Origin: Ruegeria arenilitoris
GTDB taxonomy: Bacteria > Pseudomonadota > Alphaproteobacteria > Rhodobacterales > Rhodobacteraceae
DNA length: 64,000 nucleotides
Reading direction: 5' to 3' (one strand)
Assembly (NCBI RefSeq): GCF_042675705.1
Contig: NZ_JBHTJJ010000001.1
Positions 42,247 through 50,569 of the stretch are shown one piece after another (position 1 is the stretch's first letter; each line of letters starts with the position of its first letter). Made by a program: the position numbers and the translations under genes. The notes under the pieces are model-generated. The model did not search any database. It was not told where the DNA came from and saw only the letters and a program-made list of their open reading frames with translations.

Positions 42247-43745
42247 TCGACGCTCTGGCCCAGTTCCATTTCCTGCGCCCCTACTGGTTGCTGCTGTTGC
42301 TGCCGGTTGCCACCTTCTGGTGGCTGACCCGGCCGCGCAGATCGGGCAGCTCGGACCTCCCTGCGGGCATCGCGCCTCACCTGGCGCAGGCACTGCGTCT
42401 GGGGGCCGAAGATCAAAGGCGAGTCGGTCCGCTGGACCTCGCCGCGCTCGCCGCCGGCCTTCTGACCCTTGCCGTGGCAGGGCCGACATGGTCACGGGCG
42501 CCGAACCCTCTGATCGCGGACACCGCGCCGCTGGTGATCGCGCTCAAGGTCACAGACAGCATGGAGGAGGCAGACCTCGCGCCGTCACGGTTGGACCGTG
42601 CCAAGTTGAAGATCACCGATCTGATCAACACCCGCGCAGGCGCGCCCACCGCCCTGATCGCCTATGCCGGATCCGCGCACCGGGTCGCGCCGCTAACCGA
42701 AGACGCCAACATCCTGCGCCCCTTGCTGGAAGGCTTGACCCCGGCGGTCATGCCGGTGGCAGGCGATGCCGCCGGTGACGCGCTGACGCTGGCGCAGGAC
42801 ATTCTTGGCGATCAGATGGGCACAGGCGCGGTTCTCTTCGTACTCGACGATATCGATCCGCAACAGGTTTCCGCATTGGGACAATCTGATACCCCGTTGT
42901 TTTTTCTGACAATGCTTCCGAATGGCCGCCAGATTCCGCAACTGGACGGCCTGCGCAGCGCCACGATCGTTCCCTTCTCGGGCGACGACCGCGACATCGC
43001 CCGGCTGAACCGCGGGATCACCCGCAGTTTTTCCGCAGCCTTGGGCGAGGATGATCGCGTCGACTGGCAGGACCGCGCCTGGATTTTGGCCTGGCCCGTC
43101 GCCTTGATCGCGCTACTATGGTTCCGACGTGGCTGGGTCATTCGCTGGGGATTTGTGGCATTGCTGTTTCTGCCGCCGACCGGCGCGCGCGCAGACGGTT
43201 GGCGGGACTGGTTCCTGACCCCGGACCAGCAGGGCCAGATCGCCATGAACCAAAAGGACTACGCCGCCGCCAGCACCCTGTTTCAGGATCCGTATCACAG
43301 AGGGTATGCGCAGCTAAAGGCCGGGCAATATGCGGAAGCCTCCGAGACCTTTGCTCAGCTTTCAACGCCCGAAGCGGCGTTTGCCGAAGGCATGGCCCGC
43401 ATCCGAAATCGAGAGTATCGTCCGGCCATCGCAGCCTTTGAAACCGCGCTTGAGCGCCGCCCGGATTGGCCGGAGGCCGCGTACAACCTGGCCGTCGCCA
43501 AAGCCATTCTGGCCGAAGTCGAATCCACCCGCGAGCAATCCGATACCGGCGAGGAAGCGGGCATCGGGGCTGATGACGTGGTGTTCGACAACGAAGCCGG
43601 TCTGGGCGCGGACACCACGCAACAGGCCGAGACCGGGGACGCCGCGCCCCTGTCAGCCGACCAGTGGATCAGCGCCATCGACACCGATATGCAGGACTTC
43701 CTGCGCAGCCGGTTCGTTCTTGAAAATCAGGAGAGGTCCCAATGA
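42243..43745 (+). CDS. VWA-like and TPR protein (BatB/BatC-type fusion)
   Basis: A 500-residue protein. Two N-terminal membrane segments precede a VWA-like domain in which the MIDAS is degenerate (IALKVTDSMEEADL instead of DxSxS). A further membrane pair near residues 275-310 is followed by a periplasmic TPR region (AMNQKDYAAASTLFQDPYHRGYAQLKAGQYAEASETFAQL...). In Bacteroides these are separate BatB and BatC proteins; here they are one polypeptide. It overlaps both neighbours by 4 bp. Confidence 0.86.
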   Translation: MIDALAQFHFLRPYWLLLLLPVATFWWLTRPRRSGSSDLPAGIAPHLAQALRLGAEDQRRVGPLDLAALAAGLLTLAVAGPTWSRAPNPLIADTAPLVIALKVTDSMEEADLAPSRLDRAKLKITDLINTRAGAPTALIAYAGSAHRVAPLTEDANILRPLLEGLTPAVMPVAGDAAGDALTLAQDILGDQMGTGAVLFVLDDIDPQQVSALGQSDTPLFFLTMLPNGRQIPQLDGLRSATIVPFSGDDRDIARLNRGITRSFSAALGEDDRVDWQDRAWILAWPVALIALLWFRRGWVIRWGFVALLFLPPTGARADGWRDWFLTPDQQGQIAMNQKDYAAASTLFQDPYHRGYAQLKAGQYAEASETFAQLSTPEAAFAEGMARIRNREYRPAIAAFETALERRPDWPEAAYNLAVAKAILAEVESTREQSDTGEEAGIGADDVVFDNEAGLGADTTQQAETGDAAPLSADQWISAIDTDMQDFLRSRFVLENQERSQ

Positions 43746-44968
43746 GGTACCTGGCGCTCTTGATGCTGCTTCTATGCCCAGCCCAGGTTTTGGCGCAAGC
43801 AACAGACATCCAGCCCCGCGTCACGATCGAAGTGCCTGAGGATCCGACAATCGTCGGCCAGCCCGCCATCGTTCGCCTGAAGGTGCTGGTGCCGACCTAC
43901 ATGCCAAATCCGCCGGTCTTTCCATCGCTTGAACAGGAAAATCTTCTGGTGCGCTTGCCCGATCGCGCTTCTGGGCCGGTCAGCGAGAGCGTTGAGGGCG
44001 AAACATGGTCAGGGGTTCAGCGCAGCTATCGGCTGTATCCGCTGGCCCCCGGCACGTATGATTTCGCCGCTGCCGAGGTGCAGGTGACATTTGCGGAACC
44101 GGAAACCAACGATCCCGTTCAGGTCCCGGTTCCCTTGCCCGCCGTTCGCCTGACAGTCGAGGTTCCTGACGCAGCCCGAGGATTGGATCCCCTGATAATC
44201 GCTGACGGGTTCGAGCTGACCCAGGAGATTGAGGGCGATACCAGCCTTAATACCGGCGACGCGCTGACCCGCACCCTGACGGCAAAGATCACTGGAACGA
44301 CCCCGATCATGATCCCGCCTTTGTTACCCGAGATCGAGGGCCCGTTGTTGCGCGCCTATCCCAATGAACCCCGATTGTCGGAAACCGAAGACCGGGGCGT
44401 TCTGTCCGGCCAACGAACCGACCGGGTGACCTATGTGGCCCAGGACGGCGGACAAACTCAATTGCCGGCTGTCGAGATCGATTGGTTCAATCTCAAGACC
44501 AACAAGGTCGAAACTGCGCGCGCCGATCCTGTCGACCTCGTTCTTGCGCCGCCGCCTTGGCGGCCTCCCGACCGAGAAACCGTCCTGCGGCTGGTCGGCT
44601 ATTTCATCATTGGGATCGCGATATTATGGCTTGTGTTTCGTAGGCTACATCCGGTTATTAAAGCACGCTGGGCAGAGGCCAGACAAAGCAGGCTGGCCTC
44701 GGCTGCGCATGCATTTTCGGAGCTTAAGCAAGCTGTACGCCAACAAGACTTGGCCCGTGCTTATCAAACGTTGGAAGGCTGGAAACGGCGGCTGCCCGAC
44801 CCGCCAGACACTGCTGAATTCGAGGCTTCGCTGGCAGAAATCGGCGCGTCCAGATATGGCGGCGGTGAACGGCACGCGGAAAACTGGACCAAGGTCCGCG
44901 AAGGCCTTGACCGTATCGCCCGCCCGCGGCGTCACTCTCAATCCGCCTTGCCTCAGCTCAATCCCTGA
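43742..44968 (+). CDS. BatD-like protein
   Basis: A 408-residue BatD-family protein: signal peptide (LALLMLLLCPAQVLAQA), a periplasmic β-rich Ig-like region (QPRVTIEVPEDPTIVGQPAIVRLKVLV; YRLYPLAPGTYDF), one membrane helix near residue 285 (LRLVGYFIIGIAILWLVFRRL) and a cytoplasmic helical tail. It closes the MoxR operon and overlaps the previous gene by 4 bp. A 254-bp gene-free region follows before the sulfatase. Confidence 0.85.
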   Translation: MRYLALLMLLLCPAQVLAQATDIQPRVTIEVPEDPTIVGQPAIVRLKVLVPTYMPNPPVFPSLEQENLLVRLPDRASGPVSESVEGETWSGVQRSYRLYPLAPGTYDFAAAEVQVTFAEPETNDPVQVPVPLPAVRLTVEVPDAARGLDPLIIADGFELTQEIEGDTSLNTGDALTRTLTAKITGTTPIMIPPLLPEIEGPLLRAYPNEPRLSETEDRGVLSGQRTDRVTYVAQDGGQTQLPAVEIDWFNLKTNKVETARADPVDLVLAPPPWRPPDRETVLRLVGYFIIGIAILWLVFRRLHPVIKARWAEARQSRLASAAHAFSELKQAVRQQDLARAYQTLEGWKRRLPDPPDTAEFEASLAEIGASRYGGGERHAENWTKVREGLDRIARPRRHSQSALPQLNP

Positions 44969-45222
44969 CGCGACCACCACCTTCCCTTACGTCATCTTAA
45001 ACGGAGCTGAATCTTAGGGCGCTGTCTTCAAACATAAGTATTTTTAGATTGGTCCTTGTGATAGTTATCAATTGCCTAGAGGGGCTTGTCTTGATTCCCC
45101 CTTTTTGCCGAAACGCCTGACTTGGGAAGGGCGTGTTGAATGATTGACGGATCGGGGGACGCATTTTCCCCTTTTGACTTTCCTGCAAGGCCGTTTTTGC
45201 CTGACCACATAAGGAGAAAAAG

Positions 45223-46833
45223 ATGTCATCACAGGGAAATTTAACACATCTATGGCGCAGAGGGTTGCGACGATTGGCCGTTGCTACGGTTTCTGTCGCG
45301 CTGGCCGCGCCGGCCTGGGCGCAAGATCAGAAGCCCAACATTCTGGTCATCTGGGGCGACGACATCGGTCAGTCGAACATCTCGGCCTACACCAAAGGCA
45401 TGATGGGATACCGTACGCCCAATATCGACCGGGTCGCGAATGAAGGCATGATCTTCACCGACTATTACGGTGAGCAGTCCTGTACCGCGGGGCGGTCGTC
45501 TTACATCATGGGTCAGTCGGTGTTCCGCACAGGGCTGTCGAAGGTCGGCCTGCCGGGCGCGGATCTTGGTATGCAGGTCGAAGATCCGACCATTGCCGGT
45601 CTGTTGAAGGACCACGGCTATGCCACCGGTCAATTCGGCAAGAACCACCTGGGTGACAAGGATGAACATCTTCCGACAAACCACGGATTTGACGAGTTTT
45701 TCGGAAACCTCTACCACCTCAACGCGGAAGAGGAACCCGAGAACGAGGACTATCCGGGTGACACCGTTCTGCCCGATGGCCGGACTTTCCGCGAAGCCTT
45801 CGGTCCCCGTGGCGTCATCAAGTCCAAGGCCGACGGAACCATCGAAGATACCGGACCGCTGACCAAGAAGCGGATGGAAACCGTGGATGAGGAAACGGTG
45901 GCTGCGGCGATCGACTTTATCAAGCGGGCCCACGAGCAAGGCCAGCCCTTCTATGTCTGGTGGAACGGAACGCGCATGCACTTCCGCACTCACGTCAAAG
46001 ACGAGATGCGCCAGCAGGCCAATGACATGACCGGTCGTGTGATGGACGAATACTCGGCCGGCATGATCGAACATGACATGCATGTGGGCCAGTTGCTCGA
46101 TCTGCTGGACGAGTTGGGCATCGCCGACAACACGATCGTCCATTACTCGACAGACAACGGACCGCACTACAATACATGGCCTGATGCTGCGTCCACACCG
46201 TTCTGGGGCGAAAAGAACACCAACTGGGAAGGCGGCTGGCGCGTGCCCTCGATGGTGCGTTGGCCCGGCAAGATCGAACCCGGCTCGGTCACAAACGAGA
46301 TCGTGCATCACATGGACTGGCTTCCGACCTATCTGGCGGCGGCCGGAGATCCCGAGATCAAGGACAAGCTTAAAGCAGGCTATTCGTCCTCGGGGATGGG
46401 TCGCGACTACAAGGTGCATCTGGACGGCTACAACATCCTGCCGCTCTTGACGGGTGAAACCACAGAAAGCCCGCGCAAGGAGATCTTCTATTTCTCAGAT
46501 GACGGCGACATGACGGCGCTGCGCTTCGGAGACTGGAAGCTGATCTTCCTGGAGCAGAAGGCCTGGGCCACCCTGCGCGCCTGGATGGAGCCGTGGACCG
46601 AATTGCGCGTTCCGATCATCGTGAACCTGCGCCGCGATCCATATGAACGCGGATATCGCACGTCCAACACCTACTATGACTGGATGATCGACCGCGTGTA
46701 TTTCCTGGTGCCCGCGCAGCAATACGTAGCGAATTTCCTCGCAACCTTCCAAGAATTCCCGCCGCGCCAGAAGGCGGCGAGCTTCAGCTTGGATCAGGTG
46801 ATGGAAAAGATGCTGACGCCGACCAACAACTGA
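45223..46833 (+). CDS. Periplasmic arylsulfatase
   Basis: A 536-residue type I sulfatase hydrolysing sulfate esters. A signal peptide (VATVSVALAAPAWAQD) directs export. The metal-binding NILVIWGDDIGQSN is followed by the formylglycine motif C87-T-A-G-R91 (CxAxR type); further metal and active-site residues lie in GQFGKNHLGD and STDNGPHY. The Cys must be converted to formylglycine by a maturase encoded elsewhere. A strong AAGGAG RBS precedes the ATG. Alone with its own promoter region and closed by a terminator at 46854. Confidence 0.92.
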   Translation: MSSQGNLTHLWRRGLRRLAVATVSVALAAPAWAQDQKPNILVIWGDDIGQSNISAYTKGMMGYRTPNIDRVANEGMIFTDYYGEQSCTAGRSSYIMGQSVFRTGLSKVGLPGADLGMQVEDPTIAGLLKDHGYATGQFGKNHLGDKDEHLPTNHGFDEFFGNLYHLNAEEEPENEDYPGDTVLPDGRTFREAFGPRGVIKSKADGTIEDTGPLTKKRMETVDEETVAAAIDFIKRAHEQGQPFYVWWNGTRMHFRTHVKDEMRQQANDMTGRVMDEYSAGMIEHDMHVGQLLDLLDELGIADNTIVHYSTDNGPHYNTWPDAASTPFWGEKNTNWEGGWRVPSMVRWPGKIEPGSVTNEIVHHMDWLPTYLAAAGDPEIKDKLKAGYSSSGMGRDYKVHLDGYNILPLLTGETTESPRKEIFYFSDDGDMTALRFGDWKLIFLEQKAWATLRAWMEPWTELRVPIIVNLRRDPYERGYRTSNTYYDWMIDRVYFLVPAQQYVANFLATFQEFPPRQKAASFSLDQVMEKMLTPTNN

Positions 46834-46853
46834 TAAAGGTCGGTTCTACTCTC

Positions 46854-46882
46854 GAGGGTCGCCGGCTTGATCGGCGACCCTC
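46854..46882 (+). terminator. Strong hairpin after the arylsulfatase gene
   Basis: A perfect 11-bp stem GAGGGTCGCCG/CGGCGACCCTC with a 7-nt loop, followed by ATTTCTTTATT. It starts 20 bp after the sulfatase stop and ends 26 bp before the HAD gene. A rho-independent terminator, or partial one, that limits read-through. Confidence 0.8.
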
Positions 46883-46908
46883 ATTTCTTTATTGCGAAAG
46901 GATATTTC

Positions 46909-47883
46909 ATGTTCCGCCTAATCTTCTCAGCCGCCGTTTTCGCGTTGCCTGCGGGCCTTGCGGCGGACCCTCTGCCCAGTTGGACCGACAGTCCGGCCAA
47001 GGAACGGATCATCGCCTTTGTCGATACGGTGACGACGCCGAACTCAGACGGCTATGTCACCCCTACAGACAGGGTAGCGGTGTTTGACAATGACGGAACG
47101 CTCTGGGCCGAGCAGCCGGTCTATTTCCAGTTCATCTATGCCATGGATGAGTTGGCCGAGATGGCGCAGGACGATCCCTCGATCCTGACCACGCCGACAT
47201 TGGAGGCAGCGGCCAAGGGCGACGCCGAATCCGTGCTGAAGGGCGGTGAAGATGCCCTGATCGAAGTCGTCAGCGCCACGCATTCGGGGCTCAGCGTCGA
47301 TGCCTTCCAGGCTTCCGTCGCCGAATGGCTCCAGACGGAACGCCATCCCGATACGGGGCTGGCCTATGACCAGATGACGTACCAGCCCATGGTCGAACTG
47401 CTCAGGTATCTGCGCGACGAGGGGTTCACGACCTACATAGTCTCGGGTGGAGGCCTGCATTTCGTGCGCGTGTTCGCCGAGGACGCCTATGGGATACCGC
47501 CCAACCAGATCTTGGGGACCTATGCGGACAGCACCTACGAACTTGTCGACGGCACTCCCACGATCATGAAGGCGCCCGCGCTGGCGTTCATCGACGACAT
47601 GGAGGGCAAGCCAATCAACATCGAGCGTACGATCGGGAAACGCCCGATCCTGGCGGTCGGGAACTCGGACGGTGATTTTGCCATGCTGGAATGGACCACC
47701 GCCGGCGACGGGCCGCGGATGGGCGTTCTGATCCACCACACAGATGCCGAACGGGAATGGGCCTATGATCGCGACAGCCACATCGGGCGGCTTGTCGACG
47801 GGCTGGACAAAGGCCCTGAAATGGGCTGGGTTATCGTGGATATGGCCAAAGACTGGTCCCGGGTTTTCACCGGCTCGAACTAA
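46909..47883 (+). CDS. Exported HAD-family phosphatase
   Basis: A 324-residue haloacid-dehalogenase-fold phosphatase with a predicted signal peptide (LIFSAAVFALPAGLAADP). Motif I is VAVFDNDGTLWAEQP (DxDGT), motif II lies in YIVSGGGLHFV and motif IV in LAVGNSDGDFAML. It resembles the phosphoserine phosphatase-like group. ATG 46909 follows an AAAGGA RBS; a TTG at 46867 within the terminator is rejected. It is next to a sulfatase, suggesting scavenging of sulfate and phosphate esters in the periplasm (inference). Confidence 0.83.
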   Translation: MFRLIFSAAVFALPAGLAADPLPSWTDSPAKERIIAFVDTVTTPNSDGYVTPTDRVAVFDNDGTLWAEQPVYFQFIYAMDELAEMAQDDPSILTTPTLEAAAKGDAESVLKGGEDALIEVVSATHSGLSVDAFQASVAEWLQTERHPDTGLAYDQMTYQPMVELLRYLRDEGFTTYIVSGGGLHFVRVFAEDAYGIPPNQILGTYADSTYELVDGTPTIMKAPALAFIDDMEGKPINIERTIGKRPILAVGNSDGDFAMLEWTTAGDGPRMGVLIHHTDAEREWAYDRDSHIGRLVDGLDKGPEMGWVIVDMAKDWSRVFTGSN

Positions 47884-47906
47884 AGCGCGGAAAGGTCGAC
47901 ACACTT

Positions 47907-49319
47907 ATGTGGACATTCATCGCCTCGCTGTCCGTCTTTGCCATCTACTGTGTCGCGGTGTTTTTCGCAGTACGGGCCGCCCAGACGGCGCGCACCCCGC
48001 AGGGCGCCGTGGGCTGGGTGGTGTTTCTGCTTTCGGCACCGTTTCTGGCGGTGCCGCTATACCTGTTTCTGGGACATCACCGGTTCAAAGGGTATCGGAT
48101 CGCCCGCAAGGAAAGCGAGCGCGTGGTCGAAGGGATCCGCAGCTTTGCCGATCACTCGAAACCCGATCCCGCGACGCTGACCGTCAATCCGCGCCCGTTC
48201 GAGGCGTTGGCCCACTTGCCCCTGTCCCGCGGTAACGGGGCTGAACTGCTGATCGACGGCGAGGCGACGTTTCAATCCATCTTCCGTGCGATCGATGCGG
48301 CCAAGAACTATGTCCTCATTCAGTTCTACATCGTGCGCGATGACGCGCTGGGACTGGAGCTGCAAGACAGGCTGATCAATGCGGCCAAACGCGGGGTCAG
48401 CGTCCGGTTCATGACTGACGCGGTGGGCAGCTATGGCCTACCGTCCTCATACCTGGAGGAGCTGCGCTCAGCCGGTGTGGATGTCGCTGATCCACGCGAC
48501 CAGCGCGGGCCGAAGTTCCGGTTTCAGCTGAATTACCGCAACCACCGCAAGACCGTGATCATCGACGGCGAAACCGGGTTCATCGGCGGGCACAATGTGG
48601 GCGTCGAATACCTGGGGCAGGATCCGTATTTTGGCCGCTGGCGGGACACCCACATCAAGATGACCGGCCATATCGTTCGGCAGTTGCAGCTGATTTTCAC
48701 CGAGGACTGGCACTGGGCCCGCGGAGAAGACCTGATTGACGTTCTGGACTGGGCGGGGTCGGAATCCGATCAGGACATGAACGCGCTGCTGGTCGCCACC
48801 GGACCGGGCGACGCGACTGAAACTGGGTCGTTGATGTTCTTTTCCACCATCGCTGCGGCACAGGAGCGGTTGTGGATCGCATCACCTTATTTCGTGCCGG
48901 ATATCGACGTGATGACAGCACTGGAACATGCCGCGCTGCGCGGCGTCGACGTCCGCATTCTGGTGCCGGACATGATTGACCACCGCCTGCCCTGGTTGGC
49001 GGCCTTTGCCTATTTCGATGAAATCCGGGATTCCGGCGTGCGCGTATTCCGCTATACTGACGGATTCATGCACCAAAAGGTCATTCTGGTGGACGACACG
49101 TTGGCCGCAGTTGGCACCACCAACCTGGACAACCGCTCGTTCCGTCTGAATTTCGAAGCGATGGCGCTGTTTTTCGACAGCCGGGCAGCCGCTGCCACCG
49201 AGAACATGCTGAAGACCGATTTCGAAGCCAGCTACGAAATGACCAGAAGCCTAGCCCAGCAACCGCCGCATATCCGCTATGGCGCGCCTTTGGCGCGGTT
49301 GTTCTCGCCGATCCTCTAG
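47907..49319 (+). CDS. Cardiolipin synthase (phospholipase D family)
   Basis: A 470-residue cardiolipin synthase that condenses phosphatidylglycerol at the inner membrane. Two N-terminal membrane helices (FIASLSVFAIYCVAVFFAV; VVFLLSAPFLAVPLYLFLG) precede two phospholipase D HKD motifs, NHRKTVIIDGETGFIGGHN and MHQKVILVDDTLAAVGTTN. The usual length for ClsA. Its stop shares the CTAG tetranucleotide with the converging K+ channel gene. It may be cotranscribed with the HAD gene 23 bp upstream. Confidence 0.92.
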   Translation: MWTFIASLSVFAIYCVAVFFAVRAAQTARTPQGAVGWVVFLLSAPFLAVPLYLFLGHHRFKGYRIARKESERVVEGIRSFADHSKPDPATLTVNPRPFEALAHLPLSRGNGAELLIDGEATFQSIFRAIDAAKNYVLIQFYIVRDDALGLELQDRLINAAKRGVSVRFMTDAVGSYGLPSSYLEELRSAGVDVADPRDQRGPKFRFQLNYRNHRKTVIIDGETGFIGGHNVGVEYLGQDPYFGRWRDTHIKMTGHIVRQLQLIFTEDWHWARGEDLIDVLDWAGSESDQDMNALLVATGPGDATETGSLMFFSTIAAAQERLWIASPYFVPDIDVMTALEHAALRGVDVRILVPDMIDHRLPWLAAFAYFDEIRDSGVRVFRYTDGFMHQKVILVDDTLAAVGTTNLDNRSFRLNFEAMALFFDSRAAAATENMLKTDFEASYEMTRSLAQQPPHIRYGAPLARLFSPIL

Positions 49320-49750
49320 GTCAGGAACCGTTCCTGGAACACGCGCGTCATCAACGCGACCATGAATGCCGTGGAAAGACCAAAGGCCAACAATCCGGTG
49401 ACCGAGGCGAAGGCCCCGAATATCCGCAGCCCCTCTCCCAATACAATGTCGCCATAGCCCAGCGTCGTGAAGGTCACGAGCGAGAAATACAAGGCCGAGT
49501 TCCAGTCCGGGAGGACATCTCCCATCACCCAGACAATCGCCCAGATCCACACCTGAATCGTATGCGTCGCTACGATGACGGCCAGCGCCAAGGCGATCGG
49601 GCCTGCCGTGGGCAGAAAGGTTCCCTGCCCGTCCCACCTGTCGATCACCTTGCGCACCATGATAGTGCACCATGTGAGCAGCCCGATCTCGATCAGGAAA
49701 CACAGCCCCAGATAGAAGCTGCCCCAAAGGATCTGCTGCGACAATGTCAT
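49316..49750 (-). CDS. Two-helix potassium-channel-like protein
   Basis: A 144-residue membrane protein of the Ion_trans_2 type. The pore signature LVTFTTLGYGDIVL contains the K+ selectivity filter TLGYGD and is flanked by hydrophobic helices; two more helices precede it. No RCK/TrkA-N regulatory domain is fused, so it is a bare channel. ATG 49750 has an AGGGT element about 8 nt upstream; ATG 49765 is also possible. The stop overlaps the converging cardiolipin synthase gene. Confidence 0.8.
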   Translation of the reverse strand: MTLSQQILWGSFYLGLCFLIEIGLLTWCTIMVRKVIDRWDGQGTFLPTAGPIALALAVIVATHTIQVWIWAIVWVMGDVLPDWNSALYFSLVTFTTLGYGDIVLGEGLRIFGAFASVTGLLAFGLSTAFMVALMTRVFQERFLT

Positions 49751-49921
49751 GGTAATACCCTGCATCGGCCCGGAAACTGAAACTGCACAATGGCGGCTCT
49801 GCTCTCAAGGCACAAGGCCGGACAGCGGGCGGTCGTGCGACGAAAAGAACCGAAACTTTTTGAAGGCTGGACAGCGGATCGGCGCGCCGCACATTGTAGA
49901 GCGCACCAAGTGAGACTGATC

Positions 49922-50569
49922 ATGTTGTTGGAAATACAGAATATCCACAAAACCTACCCGCGCGGGCGGCCTGTCCTGAACGACGTTTCGTTGTCGCTGG
50001 AACGCGGTCAGACGCTTGCCATCACCGGCGAAAGTGGCAGCGGCAAAAGCACGTTGCTGAACCTTGCCGGCGCGCTGGACAGTTTTGACAGCGGTGAGAT
50101 CGTTCTGGATGGCACGGCGTTGTCGCGACTGGACGATCGCGGCCGCGCATTGCTACGGCGCGAAGACGTGTCCCTGGTGTTCCAGCAATTCAATCTGATC
50201 CCGTCACTGACGGTTGCGCAGAACCTGTCATTTCATGCCCGGCTGGCAAATCGAGTTGACCCCGAGTGGCTCGCGCATCTGACCGCGACGCTCGGTCTCG
50301 CCGATTTGACCCAACGCTATCCCGAACATCTGTCGGGCGGCCAGCAACAGCGGGTCGCGATTGGCCGGGCTCTTGCCGTCCGGCCCAAGCTGCTGCTGGC
50401 GGACGAGCCGACGGGAAACCTGGACGAGACTGCAAGCGCGGCGGTTCTGGACCTTATGCTGTCCTTGGTCGCGGATACCGGGGCAGCCCTGCTGCTGGTC
50501 ACGCATTCGCCCGTGATCGCGGCTCGGCTTGATCGAACGGCGCATCTGGCAAACGGTCGGATCGCATGA
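49922..50569 (+). CDS. ABC transporter ATPase of a LolD/MacB-like AttH export operon
   Basis: A 215-residue ATPase with Walker A GESGSGKSTLLNL, Q-loop LVFQQFNLIPSL, signature HLSGGQQQRVAIGRAL and Walker B LLLADEPTGNLDE, typical of the LolD/MacB/FtsE class that works with FtsX-type permeases. ATG 49922 is chosen because the upstream in-frame 44 residues do not resemble the family. Its stop overlaps the permease start by 4 bp. It should energise movement of a lipoprotein or the AttH-like protein across the envelope. Confidence 0.9.
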   Translation: MLLEIQNIHKTYPRGRPVLNDVSLSLERGQTLAITGESGSGKSTLLNLAGALDSFDSGEIVLDGTALSRLDDRGRALLRREDVSLVFQQFNLIPSLTVAQNLSFHARLANRVDPEWLAHLTATLGLADLTQRYPEHLSGGQQQRVAIGRALAVRPKLLLADEPTGNLDETASAAVLDLMLSLVADTGAALLLVTHSPVIAARLDRTAHLANGRIA

